Positions 1 through 8,180 of a stretch of DNA of 64,000 bases are shown here, one piece after another. The translations under genes were made by a program, and so were the position numbers. The stretch is taken from NCBI GenBank assembly GCA_021272165.1, contig JAJSLK010000062.1, forward strand, positions 1-64,000, in the 5' to 3' direction. Source of the stretch: Methylacidiphilales bacterium. Lineage in GTDB: Bacteria; Verrucomicrobiota; Verrucomicrobiia; Methylacidiphilales; UBA1321. Positions within the stretch are counted from its first letter, which is position 1, and each line of letters starts with the position of its first letter. The notes beneath the pieces were generated by a model. The model worked only from the letters and a program-made list of their open reading frames with translations, made no database searches and had not been told where the DNA came from.

Positions 1-138
1 GATTTGATCCGCAAGATCGACGCTTTCGTCGAAGCTTACAATCGCACGGCCAAACCCTTCGCCTGGACTGCCACCGCCGAATCCATTTTCCTCAAGCTCG
101 AAAGATTACTTTCGCGTATTTCAGGGACACAACACTAG
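1..138 (+). pseudogene. 3' end of an IS630-family transposase (cut by the window edge)
   Basis: Frame 1 is open from the first base to a TAG at 136-138 and encodes the last 45 residues of a protein. The end reads FAWTATAESIFLKLERL, which matches the typical C-terminus of IS630-family DDE transposases. Only the tail is visible, so it is not possible to say whether the upstream part is intact. A strong terminator follows at once. The identification rests on a short C-terminal motif; the DDE residues lie outside the window. It may be an intact insertion sequence or a remnant. Confidence 0.6.
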
Positions 139-160
139 AGCTGATTCCGATTCAGTTTTC

Positions 161-201
161 GAAAGGCCCCGGCGATAAAGTCGCCGGGGCCTTTCTTTTT
201 T
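161..201 (+). terminator. Rho-independent terminator after the transposase fragment
   Basis: A perfect 15-bp GC-rich stem (161-175 pairs with 181-195, arm GAAAGGCCCCGGCGA) encloses a 5-base TAAAG loop and is followed by six T at 196-201. This is a textbook intrinsic terminator. It separates the IS remnant from the exbB operon. Confidence 0.9.
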
Positions 202-313
202 CAGGGCCTCTTAACGCTTATCGACTCCAGGCAGATTCCGTCATCCTAAACCGAGGACGTCTTGCCGACTTCCATTGAACCTGTAAGGTCAGTTTAGCGT
301 CAAAGGACATAAC

Positions 314-1066
314 ATGAAGCGATTCCTTCTTACCGCCGCGGGCCTGCTGCTGGCCGCGACTGTCCCGGCCCTAGCCCAAACCACGGGAAACGATGCGGTG
401 GAACAAATGGGCCGGAACACGACCCTGCTCGATATGGTGGCCGCCGCGGGATGGGTGATGATTCCACTGGCGGTGGCCTCGATGGTCATGGTGACGCTGG
501 TGATCTATTGCTTTTTCACGCTGACGGAAAAGAGCATCACCACCCCCGAGTTGTTGGAACGAATGGAGCCGTTTTTTGAGAACGAGGACCTGGACGGGCT
601 GGCGGCCTATGTGGAGGCGCGGCCCCAGGCGACGGCCCGGATGGTCGACCGCATCCTGCAATTCATGGAGCGGCACCCGGATGCCGATGCCGATTCGATC
701 AAGACGGTGGCGGAAACGGAGGGGAGCCGGATCGCCGCGGCGCTAAACCAGCGGGTGCTCTACATCATGGACGTGGGCGTGCTTTCGCCGATGCTGGGCC
801 TGTTCGGGACGGTGATCGGCATTCTCAATTCGTTCGGGCATATCGCCCAGGAAGCGAGCCCGATGCGAACGATGCTGCTGGCCGGGGGCGTTTCGCAGGC
901 GCTGATCGCGACGGCGGGCGGACTGACCATCGGCATCACGGCGATGGCGTTCTTCGCCTATTTCCGCGGACGGGTGGCGCATTTGATTTCGATCCTCGAG
1001 ACCGAGGGGACGCTGCTGACGCAGGAATTGATTTTGCTGAGCCGTCGCCACCGCATCGCCCGCTAG
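314..1066 (+). CDS. MotA/TolQ/ExbB proton channel family protein
   Basis: 250 aa. This is the inner-membrane proton-channel subunit of an Exb/Tol type energiser, which couples the proton gradient to work in the periplasm or outer membrane. The N-terminus is a cleavable-looking signal peptide ending ALA-QT (about residue 22), as in the longer ExbB group. It is followed by a membrane segment near residues 45-70, a cytoplasmic loop rich in acidic residues, and two further membrane segments (MLGLFGTVIGIL and the alanine/glycine-rich LIATAGGLTIGITAMAFF). The latter two carry the conserved TolQ/ExbB GLFGTV and TxGGL-type motifs. The start has an AAAGGA ribosome site 8 bases upstream. exbD follows after 9 bases, so the two form an operon with the TPR gene behind. 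TolQ, ExbB and MotA cannot be separated by sequence alone; the ExbD partner argues against MotA. Confidence 0.9.
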   Translation: MKRFLLTAAGLLLAATVPALAQTTGNDAVEQMGRNTTLLDMVAAAGWVMIPLAVASMVMVTLVIYCFFTLTEKSITTPELLERMEPFFENEDLDGLAAYVEARPQATARMVDRILQFMERHPDADADSIKTVAETEGSRIAAALNQRVLYIMDVGVLSPMLGLFGTVIGILNSFGHIAQEASPMRTMLLAGGVSQALIATAGGLTIGITAMAFFAYFRGRVAHLISILETEGTLLTQELILLSRRHRIAR

Positions 1067-1075
1067 GACATTTCG

Positions 1076-1501
1076 ATGAACCTGCGCCGACGCATTCCCG
1101 CAGAGACGATCCAGTTCCAACTGGCGCCGATGATCGACGTGATCCTGTTTCTGCTCTGCTTTTTCCTGCTGACCTGGAACCTGGCGCGTTATGAGCAGGA
1201 CCTGGCGGTGAAGGTGCCGGTGGCGAAGAACGGGCAGGAACCGAAGCAGTTGCCGGGCGAGGTGATTATCAATCTGCGCTCTGACGGGACGGTGGAACTG
1301 GAGCGGACAACGCTTTCGCTCGCGCAGTTGCAGCAGAAGCTGACGGAAATTTCGCAGGTCTATCCCGACCAGGCGGTGATCCTACGCGGCGCAGAGAATG
1401 TCGAGTACCGGCATGTGGTGGAGGTGCTGGACGTCTGCCGCGCGGCGAAGCTGACGAACATCGCCTTTGCCACGAACCGCCCGGAAAAGAGCGGGACGTA
1501 A
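1076..1501 (+). CDS. ExbD/TolR family biopolymer transport protein
   Basis: 141 aa. Partner of the preceding channel protein. It has one N-terminal membrane helix (about residues 17-37, IDVILFLLCFFLLTWNL) starting with the conserved proton-carrying Asp (APMIDVILFLL). A periplasmic domain follows with the usual LRSDGTVEL strand and the VILRGAENVEYRHVVEVLD segment typical of ExbD. TonB and TolA are not adjacent; instead a large TPR protein follows. It ends at a TAA with the TPR gene starting within 90 bases. The function is secure at family level, but the machine it drives is not known. Confidence 0.9.
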   Translation: MNLRRRIPAETIQFQLAPMIDVILFLLCFFLLTWNLARYEQDLAVKVPVAKNGQEPKQLPGEVIINLRSDGTVELERTTLSLAQLQQKLTEISQVYPDQAVILRGAENVEYRHVVEVLDVCRAAKLTNIAFATNRPEKSGT

Positions 1502-1550
1502 ACGACGGGTGAAAGTCCTTCTTCCAGTGCGCGCAAGATTGTTGCAGACA

Positions 1551-1583
1551 GAACTGATCCCTCGACAAGCTCGGGATGACAAA
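1551..1583. repeat. Eroded arm of the 152-bp palindromic repeat family
   Basis: The stretch GAACTGATCCCTCGACAAGC followed by TCGGGATGACAAA resembles one inner arm of the full 152-bp elements (see 6034-6185). Similar pieces occur at 5931-5972, 16078-16138, 16207-16239 and 18318-18352. It fills the gap between exbD and the TPR gene and argues that coding begins after it. Confidence 0.6.
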
Positions 1584-1586
1584 AGA

Positions 1587-4031
1587 TTGTTTGAGAATAT
1601 TGCGCTAATTATATGCTTGTTCGGTTGGTGCAGCGTACTTTCCGCCCAGACGACCGATGTACCGGTGGCGCACCCGGCTTCGGCCCCGGCGACGCCACCC
1701 GTCGCCCAGCCGGTGAATCCGGCCCCAGGAACGACCAACGCGGTGGGCGGCCTGGTGGTGACCTCGCCGGCGGAGGCGCGGTTCGAGAGCGCGATGGGTT
1801 CGTTTAACGCGGGCCAGTACGTCGATGCGGTGCAGTCGCTTTCCGATTTCGTGCGCGATTTTCCGCAGGACCGGCATCGCGAGGAGGCGCTTTACCGGCT
1901 GGCGGAGGCGTACCGGAACCTGGGCCACAATGACGACGCACTGGCGGCCTATACGTTCCAGGTGCAGTTGTATCCCGATGGCCCGCTGCGGATCAACGGC
2001 GAGCTGCGGCGCGGGGCGCTTCTTTTCGACGCGGGCAAGTTTTCGGACGCGGCAACGCCGCTGCAATTCGTGGCCGACAAAGGCGACGGCGAGTTGCAAC
2101 AGGCGGCGAAATACCTGCTGGGGCGCACTTTTCTCGCGACGCAAAAGGAAACGGATGGCCGCGCGTTGCTGCAGGCTTTGGCCGACGCGCTGCCGCCGGG
2201 CCGGTTCGCGGGAGGAGCGGCCCAGGCGCTGGCGGAACTGGACGATGCGGAGAACAAGCCGGCGGAATCGCTGCCGCTTTGGGAGAAAGCGCTGGCGGCG
2301 GCGACCGATCCGGCGACGAAAGCGACCGCAGCGGCGCGGGGCGGATGGGCGGCGCTTGAGACCAAGCAACCGGCCGAGGCGGAAAAGCTTTTCCAGACGG
2401 CACGGCAATTCGATCCAAATGGGGAGATGCGCAAGGTAGCCAATACGGGATTACTGCGACTACTTATCCAGCAAAAGCGTTTCAGCGAGTGGCTCGCGCT
2501 TTACACCCCGGAAAAAGGGAATGTGCTGGCGAGCGCACAGGAGGAGATTCTTTATGACCTGGCGCACGCGCAGTTTTCACTGAAACATTGGGCCGAGGCG
2601 ATTGCGGCGTTTGATGCCTATCTCGCCGCCTACCCGGCGCAGGAGATGTCGGTGACGGCGGCCTATGAACGGTTCCTGGCCCAGACGCAAGTGGACCGGG
2701 CGCAGACGGTGAGCGCGGCGAATGCCTATTTGCAGGCGTGGCCAAAGTCGCCGTACCGGCCACGGGTGCAACTGCTGGAGGCGCAGGAGTTGTCGCGGGA
2801 AAAGAAATTTAGCGACGCGCTGCCGCTTTGGGAGGGGCTGGCCCAGGAGAAGGGCGATGCCGACTGGCCGCATCGTGAGATTCTGTTTGAACTGGCCCGG
2901 ACATACGACCAATTGCAGAACTGGACCAAGGCGGCGGCGTCCTATCAGGCTTACCTGGACGAGAACGGAAAGATTTCAGCGCGGCGAGCGCTGGAGGTGC
3001 AGGCGCGGCTGGCGGTGTGCCTGCAACGATCGAACCGGCTTCTGGCTGCGACCGATGCGTGGAAGGCAGTGCAGGCCACGGCGCCGGAGGGTTCGCCGGA
3101 GCAGCAAATGGCGCTGGAGTCGCTGGGGCTGATCTATTCCCGGGGCGGTCCGCCGCAGGAAGCAATGGCAGTGGCAACATTCCGGGCACTGCTGGAGAAA
3201 TTTCCGCAAAGTCCGCTCCGGGCCCTGGCGGCGTTCTCGGTGGGCGATTCACTTTTCAAAAGCCACGATTACGCGGGCGCGGAGCCGTTTTTGGTCAACG
3301 CGAGGAATTGGGACGCGAAAAACTGGATGCAGCCGGCGACGCAACGGCTGGTGCTGGGCGCTTACGGCCTGAAGGATTACGACCAGACGATCGCCTATAT
3401 GAAAGAATATGATACGCTTCCGGTTCCGGCCAATTCGCAGGCGCAGGTGGCGGCGCGTTTGCCGGCGGCGCTTTTTTATTGGCTGGGCGAGACGGCGCGC
3501 AAGGCAGGCAAGTGGGACGACGCGGCGGCGTTTTATCTGCGCGTGACGCAGCATCCCGACCCGGGCGATCTGCTGGCGGGGGCGTGGTGGCAACTGGGCG
3601 AGGTGCAGGGCCAGCAACAGCAGTGGGCGGCGGCGGCGGGCAGCTATGAGAAATATCGGGTGCTGAAACCGGAAGCGAAAGACGCGACGGTGGTGTTGCT
3701 GGCCCTGGGCCGGGCCGAGTTGGGTGCGCAAAAATATGACCAGGCGAAGGCGGTGGGGCAGCAGGCGCTTTTACAGGAACCGGAGGGGCCAAACAGCGCG
3801 GCGGCGCGAATGCTCCTGGCTGAGGTCGCCTTTGCAACGCGGAGCTACGCGGAGGCGGCGCGGATGTTCGCGACGCTGGCGGTGCTGTTCGATGATCCTA
3901 AGATCACGCCACAGGCGATTTCGCGCGCGGCAGACTCGTTCGAAGCGGCCGGTGATGACAGATCGGCAGCGGAATGGAGGCAGAAATTGAAGGATAAATA
4001 TCCGCAGTTCCAGCCGTTATCCTATCTGTAG
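1587..4031 (+). CDS. Secreted tetratricopeptide-repeat protein (Exb-linked)
   Basis: About 814 aa, exported and built of TPR units from about residue 70 to the end (repeated patterns such as EEALYRLAEAYRNLGHNDDALAAY). Such proteins sit with ExbB/ExbD in many bacteria and may provide a periplasmic scaffold for the energised complex; this role is inferred. The frame is open back to a TTG at 1467, inside exbD, but the stretch 1551-1583 is a repeat fragment. The first good signal peptide (IALIICLFGWCSVLSAQ) follows the TTG at 1587, which I take as the start. No ATG is available. A Pro/Ala linker precedes the repeats. A second exported TPR protein of similar size lies at 52408-54945. Confidence 0.75.
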   Translation: MFENIALIICLFGWCSVLSAQTTDVPVAHPASAPATPPVAQPVNPAPGTTNAVGGLVVTSPAEARFESAMGSFNAGQYVDAVQSLSDFVRDFPQDRHREEALYRLAEAYRNLGHNDDALAAYTFQVQLYPDGPLRINGELRRGALLFDAGKFSDAATPLQFVADKGDGELQQAAKYLLGRTFLATQKETDGRALLQALADALPPGRFAGGAAQALAELDDAENKPAESLPLWEKALAAATDPATKATAAARGGWAALETKQPAEAEKLFQTARQFDPNGEMRKVANTGLLRLLIQQKRFSEWLALYTPEKGNVLASAQEEILYDLAHAQFSLKHWAEAIAAFDAYLAAYPAQEMSVTAAYERFLAQTQVDRAQTVSAANAYLQAWPKSPYRPRVQLLEAQELSREKKFSDALPLWEGLAQEKGDADWPHREILFELARTYDQLQNWTKAAASYQAYLDENGKISARRALEVQARLAVCLQRSNRLLAATDAWKAVQATAPEGSPEQQMALESLGLIYSRGGPPQEAMAVATFRALLEKFPQSPLRALAAFSVGDSLFKSHDYAGAEPFLVNARNWDAKNWMQPATQRLVLGAYGLKDYDQTIAYMKEYDTLPVPANSQAQVAARLPAALFYWLGETARKAGKWDDAAAFYLRVTQHPDPGDLLAGAWWQLGEVQGQQQQWAAAAGSYEKYRVLKPEAKDATVVLLALGRAELGAQKYDQAKAVGQQALLQEPEGPNSAAARMLLAEVAFATRSYAEAARMFATLAVLFDDPKITPQAISRAADSFEAAGDDRSAAEWRQKLKDKYPQFQPLSYL

Positions 4032-4127
4032 GGAATAGTTAAAAAGGCTTTTGCTTTTTCTGAGATTTCTTTGAGGAAAAGGAAAAAAAATGAAGATTAA
4101 CCATCTTAATGAGGTCTAACTTTAACA

Positions 4128-4445
4128 ATGAAAATCACTACTCTTCGGGCAGCTGCACTGGCTTGTGTGGCATTCCTGATTCTGTTGGTCAGTGCGAAGC
4201 AGGCCTCGGCCGCGACTTACGTCGGCATTCAAATTGGCGTTCCGCCGCCGGCTCCTCCGGCAGCGGTTTATCATCCCTGGGCGCGGCCCTATCCAGGAGC
4301 GGTCTGGATTGCAGGACACCATGAATGGGTGAACGGACGCTGGGTTTGGGTGGGCGGTTATTATGCCTATCCTCCCCGCCGCGGCGCCGTCTGGGTGTCG
4401 GCACGTTATCATGGCGGTTATTATTATCCCGGCCACTGGCGCTGA
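4128..4445 (+). CDS. Small secreted YXWGXW/WXXGXW-repeat protein
   Basis: 105 aa. It has a clear signal peptide (about residues 1-28, ending QASA-A), then a proline/alanine stretch and an aromatic, glycine-rich domain. That domain contains units such as GAVWIAGHHEWVNGRWVWVGG and a terminal YYYPGHW, the pattern of the WXXGXW repeat family found in Proteobacteria and Verrucomicrobiota. These are periplasmic or surface proteins of unknown activity. It stands alone after the TPR gene with about 95 AT-rich bases between. A GAGG at about 4110-4113 is too far to be a clear ribosome site. Confidence 0.8.
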   Translation: MKITTLRAAALACVAFLILLVSAKQASAATYVGIQIGVPPPAPPAAVYHPWARPYPGAVWIAGHHEWVNGRWVWVGGYYAYPPRRGAVWVSARYHGGYYYPGHWR

Positions 4446-4580
4446 TTGCTGACGGTATGATCTTCCAACCGGCGTGCCGTTCAATCCGGCAGGCCGGGAA
4501 TCATTTGTGTCAATTTATACAAACCTGCCGCAGCCGGAAAATTATTTGCCGGATTGAGCCGGGTGCCGGATAATCCCGGG

Positions 4581-5840
4581 ATGAGTGTTGAAGCTCCCCT
4601 ACCCGTGAAGCCATCCCCCGCGCCTCAGCCTGCCGCCGCGGAGGCGCCGGTGCGCACGGAGATCGAGTCGCTCTACGACAAGTATGTGGTGCCAACGGTA
4701 AACCGGGGCCTTACCCTGGTGAGGGGCCGGGGCCGGCAGGTCTGGGACGACCAGGGGCGGAAATATCTCGATCTGGGCGGCGGCATCGCGGTGAACAGCC
4801 TCGGTCATGCGCACCCGGCGATCCGGGAGACGTTGACGAAGCAGGCTGATGTCCTAATCCATAGCTGCAATCTTTATTACAACGAATGGCAAGGGCGGCT
4901 GGCGCAACGGATCGTCGAACTGACGGGGCCCGGGAAAGTCTATTTTTGCAACAGCGGTGCGGAGGCCAACGAGGCGCTGATCAAGCTGGCCCGGAAGTTC
5001 GGCCATGAGAGCGGCCGGTTCGAGATCATCACGGCGACCAATTCGTTCCACGGCCGGACGCTGGCCACACTGACGGCCACGGGTCAGGAGAAGATCAAGC
5101 AGGGCTTCAGCCCGCTCCTGCCCGGCTTTGTCCACGTGCCGTTTAACCATCTTGCCGCCGTGGAAGCCGCGATCACGCCGAAGACCATCGCGGTGCAGAT
5201 TGAAGGCATCCAGGGCGAGGGCGGTGTCTTTACCGCGACGCCCGAATATTTGCCGGGACTGCGGGCCCTGACGCAGAAGCACAACCTGTTGCTGCTTTGG
5301 GATGGGGTGCAGGACGGTTATTTCCGGACGGGCCGGTGGCAATGCTATGAACGGATCCTGCAGGAGGTGCCGGGCGGGGAATCATTCCAGCCCGACGCGA
5401 TCGCCATGGCAAAGTCGCTGGGCGCGGGATATCCGATGGGCGCGATGTGGGTGCGGGAACCATACCAGAATGTGCTGGGGCCCGGGAGCCATGGGACGAC
5501 CTATGGCGGCTCGCCGATGGCGTGCGCGGTGGCGTTGACGGTGCTCGACGTGGTCGAGAAGGAAAAGCTGATGGCCAATATTTCCGCGCGGGGCGAGCAG
5601 CTCAAGCAGGGGCTGCAAAAGCTCGTGACCGCGGGCCGGATCAAGGAAGTCCGGGGCTACGGAGGACTGGTCGGCATGGTGATTGAGAAGGAGGAACCGG
5701 GCAGCGTGGTGTCGCGGCTAACCAAGGCAGGGCTGATCCTGATTCCGGCTGCGAACCATACGATCCGGTTCCTGCCGCCGCTAAACGTGACGGCGGAGGA
5801 GATCGCCGAGGCGTTGCGGATCGTCGAAGAGACGATTTGA
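4581..5840 (+). CDS. argD: Acetylornithine-type class III aminotransferase
   Basis: 419 aa from the ATG at 4581; a TTG at 4554 would add nine residues. It is a PLP-dependent class III aminotransferase of the acetylornithine/succinylornithine group, expected to make N-acetylornithine in arginine synthesis. Visible motifs are the GGIAVNSLGHAHP start, VYFCNSGAEANEALIKLARK, TNSFHGRTLATLTATGQ, the PLP-binding Asp in LLLLWDGVQ, the Schiff-base Lys in AIAMAKSLGAGYPMGAMW and TTYGGSPMACAVA. The usual DEVQTG motif reads DGVQDG, so the Glu is replaced by Gly; the PLP Asp is kept. No other arginine gene is adjacent, so the exact substrate is inferred. Confidence 0.8.
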   Translation: MSVEAPLPVKPSPAPQPAAAEAPVRTEIESLYDKYVVPTVNRGLTLVRGRGRQVWDDQGRKYLDLGGGIAVNSLGHAHPAIRETLTKQADVLIHSCNLYYNEWQGRLAQRIVELTGPGKVYFCNSGAEANEALIKLARKFGHESGRFEIITATNSFHGRTLATLTATGQEKIKQGFSPLLPGFVHVPFNHLAAVEAAITPKTIAVQIEGIQGEGGVFTATPEYLPGLRALTQKHNLLLLWDGVQDGYFRTGRWQCYERILQEVPGGESFQPDAIAMAKSLGAGYPMGAMWVREPYQNVLGPGSHGTTYGGSPMACAVALTVLDVVEKEKLMANISARGEQLKQGLQKLVTAGRIKEVRGYGGLVGMVIEKEEPGSVVSRLTKAGLILIPAANHTIRFLPPLNVTAEEIAEALRIVEETI

Positions 5841-6033
5841 AGCATTCCGCCGCCGGGAAAACAGGGAACGAGAGAAGTCAGCCGCGAAAGAACACAAAGA
5901 TCGCAAAGGATCGCAAGGAGAAGACTGACGGAACTGGTCCCTCGACTCCGTTGTACTCCGCTTCGAATGACATTTTGCCATTGGCGGTTTACCGCCGATT
6001 GAAGACTCAGGATGATGGCTTAAACATGCGCTA
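5841..6033. other. Repeat-rich gap between the aminotransferase gene and the first 152-bp element
   Basis: No gene is supported. The gap holds an A/G-rich stretch (5878-5920, AAAGAACACAAAGATCGC type) similar in style to 17345-17385, an eroded repeat arm at 5931-5972 and a short palindrome GGCGGT-TT-ACCGCC at 5983-5996. A 65-codon frame here consists of repeat sequence only. Confidence 0.6.
5931..5972. repeat. Eroded arm of the 152-bp palindromic repeat family
   Basis: GGAACTGGTCCCTCGACTCC leads to CTTCGAATGACA, a degenerate version of the inner arm of the full elements. It ends about 60 bases before an intact copy. Confidence 0.5.
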
Positions 6034-6185
6034 AGAGCTTGCTGAAAAAGGCCTTTATTAAAAAAATGCAGTCATCCTGAGCCTGTCGAAGGATCTCTCG
6101 CTATTTTTCTCAGAGGAGCTCAACGAGCGAAATAGTTAGAGATCCTTCGACAGGCTCAGGATGACGACCTTTTTCAGCAAGTTCC
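6034..6185. mobile_element. 152-bp palindromic MITE-like element, copy A (TA-flanked)
   Basis: Exactly 152 bp between TA dinucleotides at 6032-6033 and 6186-6187. The ends are inverted: left AGAGCTTGCTGAAAAAGG, right CCTTTTTCAGCAAGTTCC. Inside, two 28-base arms (GTCATCCTGAGCCTGTCGAA and onward, and its complement) can form a long hairpin. Copy B at 10757-10908 has the same length and differs at only about three positions. Copy C at 35786-35937 is inverted. There is no coding capacity. TA flanks with terminal inverted repeats suggest mobilisation by an IS630/Tc1-type transposase (inference). Confidence 0.85.
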
Positions 6186-6200
6186 TAACGCGCATTTCCA

Positions 6201-6224
6201 CCGATGGGGACATCGGCGGCTACC
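6201..6224 (-). repeat. REP-like hairpin with GTAG head (intergenic, between copy A and dnaA)
   Basis: On the minus strand it reads GGTAGCCGCCGATGTCCCCATCGG: a GTAG head followed by an imperfect palindrome with CCGATG/CATCGG arms. The same unit is at 62681-62707, and relatives are at 16281-16304, 18361-18387 and 22804-22892. Confidence 0.7.
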
Positions 6225-6250
6225 AACAGAAGGTACGACAACTACTGTGA

Positions 6251-7645
6251 TTACCGGCCGGAGGTGGCGACGAGTTTTTCGGCGAGGTAGCCGACGATGC
6301 GGCGGAGCTTTTCGTCGTCCTTCATCTTTTCCTCGATGACGCGGTTGGCGTGAAGGACGGTACCGTGGTCGCGGCCGCCGAAGGCGTCGCCAATCTCGTT
6401 GAGCGAGGCGGTGGTGAGGCGGCGGCTGAGATACATGGCGACCATGCGGGGCAGGGCGATGTTGGCGGGGCGACGCTTGCTGGTCATGTCGGCAAGGCGG
6501 AGGTCATAGGTTTCGGCCACGCGACGCTGGATGAGATCGATGCTGACGGTCTGCTGGCCCTCCTGCTGAAGGAGATCGCGCAGGAGGACCTCGACCTGCG
6601 GGACGGTGATGGCCTTGCCGTGAAGCGAGGCAAAGGCGGCGACGCGGTTGAGCGCGCCCTCGAGGCGGCGGATGTTGGTCTTGACCCGTTCCGCGATGAA
6701 GGTGAGGACGGGATCGCTAAGCTTCTCGGGCATGTCGCTCATCTTGTGGCGGAGGATGGCGAGGCGGGTTTCGGCGTCGGGAAGCTGAAGCTCGGCGGTG
6801 AGACCCATTTCGAAGCGCGAGGTGAGGCGCTTTTCCATGTTGGCGATTTCGGTGGGCGGCGAGTCGCTGGTGAGGACAATCTGGCGGCTGCCTTCGCAGA
6901 GGGCGTTAAAGGTGTGATAGAACTCCTCCTGGGAGCGGTCCTTGCCGGCGAGGAACTGGATGTCGTCGATGAGGAGGACGTCGACCTGCCGGTAGCTTTT
7001 GCGGAATTTCGCCAGCTCGCCATGCTGGATGGCGTTGATGTAGTCGTTGGTGAACTGCTCGGAAGTGACGTAAAAGACCTTGAGGTGTTTCTTGTTCTGC
7101 TGGATGAAATGGCCGATGGCCTGCATCAGGTGGGTCTTGCCGAGACCGACGCTGCCGTGGAGGAAGAGGGGATTGTAGGTGCGGGCGGGCGCCTGGGCGA
7201 CGGCCCGGGCGGCAGCGGCGGCGAACTGGTTGTTGATGCCGACGACAAACGATTCAAAGGTGCTGCGGGGATTGAGGCAGCCGCGCGATTCACTGACAGA
7301 GGAGGACTTCGTTTCGCTTTTTTTGATTCGAACCGGCTCGGGTTTGGGCTCCGCTTTCTCCTTTACGGCGCTGTCCGCCACGCCGTCGAAATGGAAGGCG
7401 ATGGAGACCGTTTCGCCAAGGACGCGCGAGGCGGTTGCCTTCAACTGCGGCAGATAATTTTCCTCAATCCAGTACTGATAAATGCTGTTGTCAGAACTGA
7501 GCGTGAGCGTGCGATCGGCATAATGGTGAACGCGCAGGGGATGAAACCAGCGTGTCACGGCATCAGCCGAGACAACCCGTTGCAATTCAATGCATATGGT
7601 CGCCCAGACCTTGGTTAAATCGACAGTTAAAGGCATGTTACTCAC
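6251..7645 (-). CDS. dnaA: Chromosomal replication initiator protein DnaA
   Basis: 464 aa. It binds DnaA boxes at the origin and opens the duplex. The order of domains is usual: an N-terminal interaction domain (1-85), a variable Lys/Glu/Ser linker (about 95-125), an AAA+ domain with Walker A GSVGLGKTHL (about 164-173) and Walker B VLLIDDIQF (about 223-231), and a C-terminal DNA-binding domain with the signature GGRDHGTVLHANR (the family usually has a Thr in place of this Gly). The start is GTG at 7645 or ATG at 7636 (MPLTVDL), with no clear ribosome site for either. It is not next to dnaN or recF; acs is divergent upstream. Only weak DnaA-box-like 9-mers are seen upstream, so an origin here is not established. 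Confidence 0.97.
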   Translation of the reverse strand: MSNMPLTVDLTKVWATICIELQRVVSADAVTRWFHPLRVHHYADRTLTLSSDNSIYQYWIEENYLPQLKATASRVLGETVSIAFHFDGVADSAVKEKAEPKPEPVRIKKSETKSSSVSESRGCLNPRSTFESFVVGINNQFAAAAARAVAQAPARTYNPLFLHGSVGLGKTHLMQAIGHFIQQNKKHLKVFYVTSEQFTNDYINAIQHGELAKFRKSYRQVDVLLIDDIQFLAGKDRSQEEFYHTFNALCEGSRQIVLTSDSPPTEIANMEKRLTSRFEMGLTAELQLPDAETRLAILRHKMSDMPEKLSDPVLTFIAERVKTNIRRLEGALNRVAAFASLHGKAITVPQVEVLLRDLLQQEGQQTVSIDLIQRRVAETYDLRLADMTSKRRPANIALPRMVAMYLSRRLTTASLNEIGDAFGGRDHGTVLHANRVIEEKMKDDEKLRRIVGYLAEKLVATSGR

Positions 7646-8180
7646 AAGTTATTCAGAATTGGAAGCCAGAGCGGAAGGGTGCTATTCAGAGGGGGAACAG
7701 AGAGGATGGAATCGATCAAGTTGTTCATTATAAGAAGCTTATAATTGAATGCCTGAATTTCATTGATATGAATGCCAACCGCAAACATCTCTTAAGGATG
7801 AGAGTTATTCCCCGGACACGAGGACGGCGGAAAAAGCGAAACGATTGATCCAATTTCCATTTTGATTCTCCCCCCATTTGTCGCGGGAAGGGCAAGCTAA
7901 TCACGCGAAGTTTGAGCGGCAAGCCAAATGGTCGTAACAAAGAGAAATTTTCTTTGGCAAAAGAATTGACGGCAAGTGCGTCGTAGTTCTTCCAGTTCTT
8001 ACGAGAAAAAGTCATTTGGCGCGAATGCGTGACGGCGCGGAAACTCTCTCCTCTGGAAGATGGGTCGGGAACCGTACGGCGTCACGTTTTCGCCCTCTCT
8101 TTGCATTGCCCGGATGAGGTGTTCTTGCTTACATCACCGTTACCGCGCCGCCTTCACCCCAACTTTTCCCGAGGTATTTC
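7646..8180. other. Gap between divergent dnaA and acs; no feature identified
   Basis: About 535 bases containing the promoters of both genes. It is more AT-rich than its surroundings near 7700-7780. Short frames on both strands have no recognisable protein character. Two weak DnaA-box-like 9-mers, TTACTCACA (7638-7646) and TTATTCAGA (7650-7658), each differ from TTATCCACA at two positions. They might serve autoregulation, but this is below my threshold for a site call. Confidence 0.5.

Noticed and set aside
7638-7700. Possible DnaA boxes and a replication origin beside dnaA
   Set aside because: The best 9-mers (TTACTCACA, TTATTCAGA) differ from the box at two positions each, there is no cluster of true boxes, and no AT-rich unwinding region or dnaN/recF neighbours. 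GC-skew data over the chromosome would be needed.
7728-8015. 95-codon minus-strand frame in the dnaA-acs gap
   Set aside because: No recognisable motif and a composition typical of non-coding DNA. No ribosome site seen.
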